This document shows, one piece after another, positions 55,601 through 64,000 of a DNA stretch of 64,000 bases. The notes below the pieces were generated by a model. The model searched no databases. It was not told the DNA's origin and worked only from the letters and a program-made list of their open reading frames with translations. The position numbers and the translations under genes are program-made. Positions within the stretch are counted from its first letter, which is position 1; each line of letters begins with the position of its first letter. Source of the DNA: Mytilus californianus (taxonomy: Eukaryota; Mollusca; Bivalvia; Mytilida; Mytilidae); the NCBI RefSeq assembly GCF_021869535.1, contig NW_026262712.1, positions 46,482,884 to 46,546,883 of the forward strand, written 5' to 3'.

Positions 55601-58600
55601 GTGTTATATTGACTGGGTTGACAAAATTGGTCAAGTAACGGTCATATCGATGTTACCGTAAAAAGTGAACGAATGGTTTGACTTGGGTGCTTGAATGCGT
55701 TATATTCGTTAGTTCTTATCATTCTAAGCATATTATTTTGGCAAAAATTATATAAAACAGTGTCAATTTGACAGAATGGTTTGGTCGTTATACTTTGTTT
55801 GACGCCCTGGTCGTTATTAGTTTGACATTTTGCTAAAAACTTACCATCGAGTTCTTCTTCCATTTTCATCCATGAATGATAGTGATGCTTACATTTAGTT
55901 TCGTATATATAGCAATTTTGAAATGAAACAAAGTATTTTTTTCTCCCTGGATAAACTCTTTCCGTTAATAATAAGGAATAAACATTTACGTACGTTATAC
56001 GTTATTTTGACATTACAAACTTGCCATTCTATGCTTCTCATAATTGACTTTATTGATCAACTGTTTTCAACAATTTTTTTTCAAGAGCTTATTAAATCAA
56101 CACTTTTGAAAGTAAAGTATAAAACACATTAACATGATTAATGTATGACAATACTAATAATTAAACCACTATTCAAGAATCAAACCATAAATCATTTATT
56201 TAAACAAATTAAAAACATTTTAAAGTTCATTCTGCTGTCTATTCCACTGTTCATACTCAGTTGATTTATCTCAAAGATCTGAAAAGCAAATAAATAAAGT
56301 TAAAATAGTTTTATACATGATTTTAAATTGAAATGAATGAAAATGTGAGTCAAGGCTCCATGTTGAAGGCCATAACGTGACCTTATAGGCTATTATTGGT
56401 TTTTTCTACTTCTTTAGGTCTTAGGTGGAGAGTTGTTTCTTTGGCAATAATACCACATCTTCTTATGTTTATGATGTTGTATGTTATCCATGTTGAAAAC
56501 AGCATTGGAAATAAGTACCACTTCACATTGATTTGCATTGTGTCTACATTCATGTTTTTATTGTCAAATTCAAGGGTATGGGGAGGTTGAGTGCTTAAAA
56601 ACAAACTTGTTGCACCGTCTCAAGACAGAAATTTGCATGTTATAGTCTTGTGACAATTTTCTGTTTTCTTGTTTATTGTTGATGTTCTTTTGATAAAAGG
56701 CTGTATTTACATCTATAAAATTAATGTGTCAACTAACTCTCTTTTGGACCATGGTTATATTGACTTGAATCCTTTAGTTGTCAACTTATGCTCTATTTCA
56801 AAGAAGCAGGAAATATGCTTACAATTTCATTAAAAGGCTTAATTTTTTTATTGTACAAGAGTTTTGTAGGCTAAAAGCCAAAGTCAACATATTTCAGTAG
56901 TAATAGTAGCTTTAGGACTACTGAGGGAGTAGGAGTTATATTGACCCTTACATTAAGGTGTCAACTAACTCTCTTAATGACCCTGGTTATATTGACTATG
57001 CATATAATTGTCAACTAACACCCTGTGAAAAAGCACTGAAAATTACTTCACCCTTTTTAAATGTATATTAACTTTCCCCCTTTATTATCTGTAAGTTGAA
57101 ATAGAAGTTAAATGAAAAGAATGGTGCAGTATATCTCTACAAAGATCATTTACATCCTAGGTGTTATATTGACTGGGTTGACAAAATTGGTCAAGTAACG
57201 GTCATATCGATGTTACCGTAAAAAGTGAACGAATGGTTTGACTTGGGTGCTTGAATGCGTTATATTCGTTAGTTCTTATCATTCTAAGCATATTATTTTG
57301 GCAAAAATTATATAAAACAGTGTCAATTTGACAGAATGGTTTGGTCGTTATACTTTGTTTGACGCCCTGGTCGTTATTAGTTTGACATTTTGCTAAAAAC
57401 TTACCATCGAGTTCTTCTTCCATTTTCATCCATGAATGATAGTGATGCTTACATTTAGTTTCGTATATATAGCAATTTTGAAATGAAACAAAGTATTTTG
57501 TTCTCCCTGGATAAACTCTTTCCGTTAATAATAAGGAATAAACATTTACGTACGTTATACGTTATTTTGACATTACAAACTTGCCATTCTATGCTTCTCA
57601 TAAAACGGAATACGAAACCAAAATTAGAACTATTTGAAACAGCCGAGATACGACAGCGCATGAATATGACAGGAACCAATCAAATGTTCCGCAGATGACG
57701 ATATCGCGGAAAACCCCGTGCGTTATTTTTACCATAGTAGTCTATTGTCAATATAACATTACTAACCCTGTCGAAATAATCGTTTCTTTGATTAATTTTA
57801 CTGCATTTCACGCAAAACTTTGACGGATTTATAGTGCAACAACACTTTTCTGACGATTTAACTTACTTTCCGTTTTTCTTTTGCCCATAAAAACAACCAG
57901 GTATATTTTTTGTTAGAAGGGGGTTTCCATGTCACGCTTGGGACACAGGAACGTACAGATCTACGTTTGACAAACTTCAATAACAAGACACATTGAATTA
58001 GCGGATATTTGATATTTATCAAATCTTCTACTTCATCATGTCACTGATGCTCAATAACAAGTTGTAATCAAATAACATATATTAAATATTTTAAAATTGG
58101 GATTTAAGCTTCAGATGGTTATTTGACCAATTTGGAGCACCTTTTTGGCTTTACCCATATCAGAAATCGTTAAATATGTTTTTACAGAATTAAGAAAAAA
58201 AAACCCATATAAACAAAACTATTTCCGTTTGGATAGACTTCGAATTTCGTAAAAAAATAAACGGAATCATAACGTATACGTAACAATTATTTGCATACCG
58301 CATACGCAAATACACTCTGTACACACGTGTATATGTATATAATTATGAAGATTTCGAATTACGTTATACAGGGAATTATTTGTACAGATTCTCATCAAAC
58401 TATTTTCATCAAATCCGGCAGGGTCAGCATATGATTTGCTTTATATAATACTGAATCTATTCTGTGTATCTGCAATATAATGAGACAAATATCCCGCATG
58501 AAAAGAATAATTGGAATCAAAACGGACAACCACAAATATTATAGAGAGCGGAGTTCGTCTTTTTAGAGAAAATTTACCGTGCATATGTAAATGCTCTTTT

Positions 58601-61219
58601 GTTCCGACGTTGGAAAGTTCCGGGCGGAAAGAACTAACTAGCCGAAAAGTTCCGGAGGAACTTATTAACTAGTTACTTTGTTCTTCTTCTGGTTTAAAAG
58701 TTCCACCGGAACAAAGTGACTAGTTGAAAAGTTCCAACGGAACATATCAACTAGTTAGAAAGTTCCTTTTTGCCAAATTAGTCAAAACCGGAACTAACAA
58801 ACTAGCCCAAAAGTTCCAACGGAACTTATCAACCAGTCACAAAGTTCCATTTGGAGAAGTGATGCAAAGTAAAAGCGCAACATATTATATTTGAACATTT
58901 CAAAAGGAAACCAAGATACTGATTACAAAAGCCAAGAGGAACTTATCAACTAGCCACAAAGTTCCTCTTTGGCAAATAATTCAAAACAGGAACTTATCAA
59001 CCATGCAGTCACAAAGTTCCATTTGGAGAATTGATGCAAAGTAAAAGCGCAACATATTATCTTTGAACCTTTTCAAAGGTGAACAAAAGTGTCTTATATA
59101 CTGATCCTCATTCTTCCCTCTCTTCATTATTAAGGTACTTAATTCGGTCAGAATGTTGCCTTCATAACGGCGCGGAGTAAGTTCTTATTTATTGTTATAC
59201 TGCACTCGTTCTATTTGAGCAGTCAAAATGCGTTGACCGTATATTTCTATGTCATATACAGTCACTGACCTGATATCACTTTTCCTCATGAATATTTAAA
59301 TAGAAATTGCCGAAATTATAATTAATTATTCATACGACCTATTCAACCTGTTCTTGTTTCCAATGTATGCAACGACTCAAACTTATTTCTTTTGCAATTT
59401 TTAGAAAAAAAACATATTTCACTTGTTAATACTTTTGGTTTGCAAACTATAAATCATTAGGTTTTATGCTTATTGTTGATATTTTAGTTCATTCTCAAAC
59501 AAATTCGTTCACCATCGACTGCGGGTTTCAACAGGCAATGTACATTTCATTGTTATGTATATTTCCCCGCCTGCATGATATGAGGCCTTTTTATAAAAGG
59601 GGGAAGTTTCCCAATATTTAAATCAAATAATAACATTAACACATTAAACAACAAATGAAAATGTTTTTTTTTAGATTGCAGTATAAAGACAATAATAGTG
59701 CATTGACTTGACATATCAACGATATAAGGATTCGGCCCGAAACGGGGAAAAAGCTCGGCAGAGCCTCGCATTTCCCTGTTTCTAAGCCTCATCCTTATAT
59801 CGTTGATATGTCAAGTCAATGCACTATTATTGTCTATTTATACATTAATCTGAAATTGATATTTTTAAAAGTACCCACATGAGGAGGGGTATTCTTCCCT
59901 CTCTTGAGGGTACTATGAACACTAAATTTGCATGATAATGCAACTTATTCCGTTTGCTACATTGTTCCGGGACTTTTCAACTAGCTACTTTTTCCGGAAC
60001 TTTTCGACTGCACTCGGAATAAAACAACTAGTTGGAAAGTTCCATCGGAACGAAATAACTAGTTGAAAAGTTCCGCCGGAACAAAGTAACTGACGGAACT
60101 TAGTGGATGTTACACATACACATAAGACAGATGCATTGGGGAATTATGAGCTGTCGGAATAATGGGCGGTCGGAATAGTGGGCTGTCTGAGTAATGGGCT
60201 GTCACCCAAGTAAACTATCAAACAATACCGGAAGTGACATTTTATAAACCGGAAGTAAAAAAAATTTCCCTTTTTTATTTATTTTTGTATAGAAACCATA
60301 TATTTTTGGAATCAGCGTACAAAAAGCTGTCATTTGACGCTGGAATTGACATTCAAAATCAAATTTTAATATTTTTATATTAAAAAAGATCCTTACTGGT
60401 GGAAAGACCTTCAATTGTTCTCTGAACAATTGGTTTTTAATTTTCTTTGACTCTATTATTTTAATGGTAAATAATTTTTCGTGTCGCTTCTTGTCGCTTC
60501 TTGTCGCTTCTTGACGATTCTTGTTGCTAAAATTCTTCTTGCCGCTAATTAGTGAGACCGGTTTTATGCAACTAACGTCCAAAACGTCATGTAACCAAAA
60601 ATGTGCCAAAGTTGATATTGAATCACTCGACGCAACACTTTTCTGGATAAATGATTGTGAACAAAGTTATTCATGCTCAAAACTGTTACACAAATTAGGA
60701 AATGTATGACCAAAACTGACGTTACAACATAAATCATGTTAATAAATAATTTAGAGGTTATAGACAATAACAATCAAAACCAAGGAGTAAACAAAGACTC
60801 ATATAACCAAAAGACATTTACATCAACAGTTACATAATTGAGAATGTGAGATACCAACGAAAACATAAATTACTTATTTTAAATCAATTATTCATCCACT
60901 AATCCCCAAATCCGTAGTTTTATTTTAGTAAAAGTTTTACAAAAAAATAAAAAAATATGCGGGCCAATTTGTACCCTTCGTGAAACTTCTATGCATGCAT
61001 TTTACAGTGAAGATATCTGTTGGCACTTTATTCGTATAAAATGAAGAGCCCATACATTTTAAACCTCAAAGTTTATTGTTTTTTTAGTAGGGTATGGAGG
61101 TCCTTGCAATTATCATAAGTGTGTTCCTCATCTGGTTTGTCCTATTGGTACAGCATGTTTTTGTCCAGACCCAATTGCTAATTATTTTGATCGAAGAGAA
61201 CAAATTTGTAAACCAAAAG
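49535..61219 (+). CDS. Split gene, 5' part: small secreted cysteine-rich protein (continues beyond the window)
   Basis: Exon 49535-49613 (signal peptide) joins in phase 1 to exon 61091-61219 (six cysteines) across an 11.5-kb intron. The intron holds most of the right-hand repeats. The second exon ends at a GTAAGT donor in phase 1, so at least one more exon should follow to the right of 61219; none could be identified before 64000. The predicted mature start is around AGARLG. The pairing of these two exons is inference from phase, donor strength and product logic. Each may instead pair with exons I did not recognise. Confidence 0.5.
50640..51262. repeat. Dispersed repeat with 'aggtcaaggtcaa' and 'ccggaagt' blocks
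   Basis: Two related blocks: gatttgaggtccttggtcca with aaggtcaaggttaaaggtca, then gatttgaggcccttgtttca with agggtcaaggtcaaagtttg. The tail (agaagtgaccttttctaaac, ccatatatttttggaatcag) recurs at 60225-60320. Confidence 0.5.
51283..51400. repeat. Short tandem repeat of 'cattagtccgacagcc'
   Basis: About six 17-bp units (ccattagtccgacagcc with variants). An inverted, shorter set is at 60145-60200 (ggctgtcggaataatgg). Confidence 0.85.
51610..52075 (+). repeat. Dispersed repeat F with internal duplication and C16 run
   Basis: Two units carrying gaatctgaaaa.(a)gcatcacac and tatagctgactt (about 51690 and 51860) end in gggacggacggac and a run of 16 C at 52037-52052, then a cggcggtataat end. I recognise this as a common mussel repeat. 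Confidence 0.65.
52080..52995. other. Gene-free AT-rich stretch
   Basis: No repeat family, exon or RNA gene recognised. It is part of the intron between the signal-peptide and six-cysteine exons. Confidence 0.4.
54485..56044 (+). repeat. 1,560-bp tandem duplication, unit 1
   Basis: Repeats at exactly 1,560 bp in 56045-57604. By eye the two differ at a single base (t at 55940 versus g at 57500). Open frames inside (for example minus 54823-55044 and 55642-55869) are duplicated with it. On the minus strand there are a donor (GATG|gtaagt near 55840) and an acceptor (ttgcttttcag near 54722), but joining them gives only about ten codons. Confidence 0.95.
56045..57604 (+). repeat. 1,560-bp tandem duplication, unit 2
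   Basis: Second unit of the head-to-tail pair. Homology ends at ctcataa (57598-57604), followed by unique sequence. Confidence 0.95.
58608..59090. repeat. Cluster of aactagtt / gttccnncggaac palindromes with a 177-bp sub-duplication
   Basis: Repeated words aaaagttccaacggaac, atcaactagt and acaaagttccatttggaga. The block gttccatttggaga..tgatgcaaagtaaaagcgc occurs at 58847 and 59023. No coding content. Confidence 0.7.
59687..59835. repeat. Foldback element with perfect 45-bp arms
   Basis: Arms 59687-59731 (agacaataatagtgcattga ...) and 59791-59835 are exact inverses around a 59-base GC-richer spacer. I recognise the arm from other mussel sequences. Confidence 0.85.
59945..60100. repeat. Second cluster of aactagtt / gttcc palindromes
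   Basis: Words ccggaacttttc, aacaactagttggaaagttc, catcggaac, aactagttgaaaagttccgc and cggaacaaagtaact. Same family as 58608-59015. Confidence 0.7.
60145..60330. repeat. Mixed repeat: inverted 'ccgacagcccat' units next to a 'ccggaagt' block
   Basis: gctgtcggaataatgggc-type units (60150-60200) adjoin ccggaagtgacattttataa and ccatatatttttggaatcag. The same two parts lie adjacent at 51165-51400, but with the first part inverted. Confidence 0.6.
60477..60530. repeat. Short tandem repeat 'ttgtcgcttc'
   Basis: Three exact and about two diverged 10-bp units. Confidence 0.8.
61091..61219 (+). CDS. Six-cysteine exon of a secreted peptide
   Basis: The acceptor tttttagtag offers two AGs three bases apart (61086-61087 and 61089-61090), which would add or drop one residue. 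The open phase 1-1 frame of 43 residues begins GYGGPCNYHKCVPHLVC and continues to ACFCPDP and EQICKPK. Spacing is C-x4-C-x5-C-x6-C-x1-C-x15-C. Donor G|GTAAGT at 61220. The spacing suggests a small disulfide-stabilised extracellular module (EGF- or EB-like); no named family is claimed. Confidence 0.62.
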
Positions 61220-62360
61220 GTAAGTAACTGTTGATAAGTGCCTTATGAAAATATGCAAATACCCCCAACCCTCCCCCGATTTATTTCATAATCCAATACC
61301 CGCCAACTCCTCCCCCGATTTATTTCAGCTGCACCCTAAAATGTTTTATTTCCTGGCTCGTTTTTTTTTCAGTTTGATAGAAGTTTTCACAAAATAAACT
61401 CCCCAAAAAAAACCTCCATTTTTGCTAGCCAAATGTTACTATCCGGAGTATTAAAGTCATAGAAACGAGTTTCTTATAATCGAAATCGTGAATATATATA
61501 GTGTAAGAGAGCTACCTTTTGATTTTGGGGGTGGGGGTTGGGGAGGGTGCTTATCCGGCCTGATTTTTTTATTCAAACTCCTGTTCTGCTCATTTTTTAG
61601 TGTCGTCCTGTAATTGTGAGAATAATTAACCCAAGCGATATTACACTCAAGGTGAGTGACAAAGATTACGTTTAGGGAGAAGATATTAAAATCGGACTTC
61701 AAACTTGAGAGTAGCAACTACTGGAATAAAGGCGAGTGGGAGGGAACATTTTGTCAACACAGCCATAATATAAGCTTAAGAGTACAATGTACACTGTATA
61801 AAGCCAACGACTTCTAAGTGTGACAAATCACCCAGTCCAAGCAGAAATCCACGACTAAGAATGATTGTTATTCACTTCTCGCGCGATCTCGCTAGGGATA
61901 TGAGAAAAGCACAACAGTCGTATACCCTTTGTGAAATAAAGATAACAATAGCAATAAAACCAATAAAAGCAATATTCATTGGGACGTGATAATTTTTCCT
62001 AGAGAAGATTTAGTTTTTTTGACTTGTATATCATCTAAACGTATATTATATTTATTCCCAATCTCGTGGTTATTGAATGAGACACTATAAGACCGGCGAC
62101 AGGCAAACATGTACCATGAATAATCCAGTTCAATCACAGGCACCTGTATCTGAAAAACAATTTTCCTTTATACCTTAATAGAACATTTGGTAAGTACTTA
62201 AATATCATTTTTCTAGAATAAACAAAATCTCGGTGTCTCCCAGAAACAGGCTAAACTGTTATTTTTGACAAACTTAAGTCACTTTGTTCCTTTTAAGATA
62301 GAAAATTATATAACTAATATTTCAGTACAAGTTAGATTTACCTTTTTGAGTGATTTTAAA
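61220..62360. other. Gene-free stretch right of the six-cysteine exon
   Basis: No further exon of the secreted-peptide gene could be identified. Contains a small duplication of tcccccgatttatttca (61275, 61310). Confidence 0.4.
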
Positions 62361-62365
62361 CAATT

Positions 62366-62515
62366 CTGAGAATGAAAATGGGGAATATGTCAAAGGGGCA
62401 ACTACCCGACCAAAGAGCAGACAATAACCGAAAGCCATCAATGGGTCTTCAACGCAGTGAGAAAATCCTGCACCCGGAGATGGTCCTCTGCTGGCCCCTA
62501 AATAAAATTGTCACA
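62366..62515 (-). repeat. Dispersed repeat A, inverted partial copy
   Basis: Starts gagaatgaaaatggggaata and continues through caaagagcagacaataaccg, catcaatgggtcttcaacgc and gagatggtcctctgctggcc: the inverse of the 3' part of 1670-2017. The open frame 62372-62599 is repeat-derived. Confidence 0.7.
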
Positions 62516-62855
62516 GTACTCAACTATGGTTATATTGAACACTACTTGCACTTATTTTCTTGGTTAAATAAAATGTTCTTTTTATCAGAAATCGTTTAAT
62601 CTTAATATCCACATACATGGTTATTTGAATTCACAAGCACTTGTCTTTGAATTTCCCCCCTACATACCTTAATATAAAACAAAGTGTATTAAATTGTAAC
62701 AACATGTGCATCATTAAAGAGTTTGAAAGTGTTCTAAGTTAATGAAATATATTAAATGCATGCCAATTCGATAAAATTTATTATTCTACAGTAGTCAATA
62801 TACGCATGTGCAAACACATTTTATTGGATTTCGAGCATGTGTTTATTCAGAATAA

Positions 62856-62996
62856 AATTGAGAATGGAAATGGGGAATGTGTCAAAGAGACAACAACCCG
62901 ACCATAGAGCAGACAACAACCGAAGGCCACCAATGGGTCTTAAATGCATCGAGAAACTCCCACACCCGGAGTCGTCCTTCAGCTGGCCTCTAAAAT
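62856..62996 (-). repeat. Dispersed repeat A, second inverted partial copy
   Basis: Starts aaaattgagaatggaaatgg; ends cagctggcctctaaaat. Same family and orientation as 62366-62515. Confidence 0.7.
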
Positions 62997-63048
62997 AGCA
63001 CGTCATATTAAAATATGCCGTAATATCACATTGATTTATCTACACAAT

Positions 63049-63838
63049 GGTGTCTGACACACCAAACTTTGTTGTATGACACACCTACCTTTGTTGTCTG
63101 ACACACCTACCTTTGTTGTATGACACCAACCTATGTTGTCTGACACACCTACCTTTGTTGTTTGACAACCTACCTTTGTTGTCTGACACACCTACCTTTG
63201 TTGTCTGACAAGCCTACCTATGTTGTCTGACACATCTACCTATGTTGTCTGACACACCTACCTTTGTTGTCAGACACACCTACCTTTGTTGTAAGATGCA
63301 CCTACCTATGTTGTCTGACACACCTACCTATGTTGTCTGACACACCTACCAATGTTGTCTGACACACCTACCTTTGTTGTCTGACACACCTACCTATATT
63401 TCTGACACACCTACCTTTGTTGTCTAACACACCTACCTTTGTTGTGAGACACACCTACCTATGTTGTCTGACGCACCTACCTATGTTGTCTGACACACCT
63501 ACCTATGTTGTCTGACACACCTTTGTTGTCTTGCACACCTACCTTTGTTGTCTGACACGCCTACCTTTGTTGTCTGACACACCTTCCTATATGTCTGACA
63601 CACCTACCTTTGTTGCCTGACACACCTACCTTTGTTGTCTGACACACCTACATTTGTTGTCTGACACACCTACCTTTGTTGTCTGACACACCTATCTTTG
63701 TTGTCTGACACACCTACCTATATGTTGTATGACACACCGACCTTAGTATGACACACCTACCTTTGTTGTCTGACACACCTACCTTTGTTGTATGACACAC
63801 CTACCTATGTTGTCTGACACACCTACCTTTGTTGTCTG
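63049..63838. repeat. 23-bp satellite, about 34 units
   Basis: The unit is tgttgtctgacacacctacc plus ttt or tat. Variants include deletions to 19-20 bp and two tatatgtctg forms. There are no spacers, so it is not a CRISPR. Confidence 0.95.
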
Positions 63839-64000
63839 AATCAGACATTTCAAGTATGTCAACGGTAATTATTTTGTTTTCTCAATGAAAAATAGTCCAT
63901 ATTTGAATGCAACTCTCAAAAAGCGCGGTATTTAGCATCACTCTTAGAATAAACCGAGATTTAAGATTGACACTTCATACACGTTCACATAAAAAGTGCG

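Larger units (their letters stand above)
53000..58157. mobile_element. Candidate 5.2-kb TIR element with TA target duplication
   Basis: tgggtaaagccataaaggtg (53000) is near-inverse to cacctttttggctttaccca (ending 58157). TA flanks both (52998-52999, 58158-58159). Inside, gttatattgac occurs at 53185, 53702, 53860, 55194, 55375, 55426 and 55603, again in the duplicate (56754, 56935, 56986, 57163), and inverted at 57747. This resembles subterminal or internal binding sites. No transposase domain was recognised. The TIR is only about 20-25 bp and imperfect, so the boundaries are tentative. Confidence 0.45.

Noticed and set aside
54823..57698. Paired small frames on both strands at 54.8-55.9 and 56.4-57.7 kb
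   Set aside because: Duplicated only because the 1,560-bp unit is duplicated; no domain. The one splice pair seen gives about ten codons.

Overview
The window looks like intron-rich, AT-rich nuclear DNA of a marine bivalve, most probably a mussel (Mytilus or a close relative). The evidence is GT-AG split genes with multi-kb introns, no operon-like packing, and many copies of dispersed repeats that I recognise from mussel sequences. The species call rests on memory of those repeats; no search was run.

Two split genes and one dead transposase can be supported. (1) On the minus strand, from about 23.7 kb down to 4.15 kb, nine phase-compatible exons assemble into a roughly 1,250-residue protein: two CARD-like death-fold domains, a third small helical segment that may be death-fold, an NB-ARC/STAND NTPase (Walker A, Walker B and CLPLA motifs all visible), a long helical TPR-like region, and a separate last exon encoding one C-terminal transmembrane helix. 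This is the most interesting object here: an Apaf-1/NLR-like signalling NTPase that appears to be tail-anchored. Its largest exon needs a one-base frame change at a homopolymer. Two further exons at 16.1 and 15.6 kb suggest alternative forms. (2) On the plus strand, a signal-peptide exon at 49.5 kb can join in phase to a six-cysteine exon at 61.1 kb, giving the start of a small secreted cysteine-rich protein that continues beyond the window. (3) At 40.0-42.1 kb on the minus strand lies a decayed pogo/Tigger-like transposase (pipsqueak HTH, DDE domain, C-terminal PHD finger) with one nonsense codon and three frame changes.

The rest is mobile and repetitive DNA. 1-4 kb: dispersed repeats. 4-24 kb: gene 1, whose introns carry a CACTA/EnSpm-like element (12.36-15.28 kb), a MITE, diverged tandem repeats and an AAAT microsatellite. 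24-33 kb: a 103-bp tandem array, a foldback element, SINE-like copies, and an 836-bp TA-flanked inverted-repeat element nested in another repeat. 34-37 kb: a 2.9-kb inverted-repeat element with a 5-bp target duplication. 37.6-38.5 kb: a 154-bp direct repeat pair. 39.4 kb: a perfect 124-bp palindrome with a 9-bp target duplication. 43.56-48.93 kb: a 55-bp minisatellite of about 97 units with higher-order duplications. 49-52 kb: tandem and dispersed repeats. 53.0-58.16 kb: a candidate TIR-bounded element containing an almost identical 1,560-bp tandem duplication. 58.6-60.1 kb: clusters of short palindromes. 63.05-63.84 kb: a 23-bp satellite.

Genes 1 and 2 are on opposite strands and show no functional link beyond both being plausible host-defence or signalling genes. 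No tRNA, rRNA or CRISPR array was seen.
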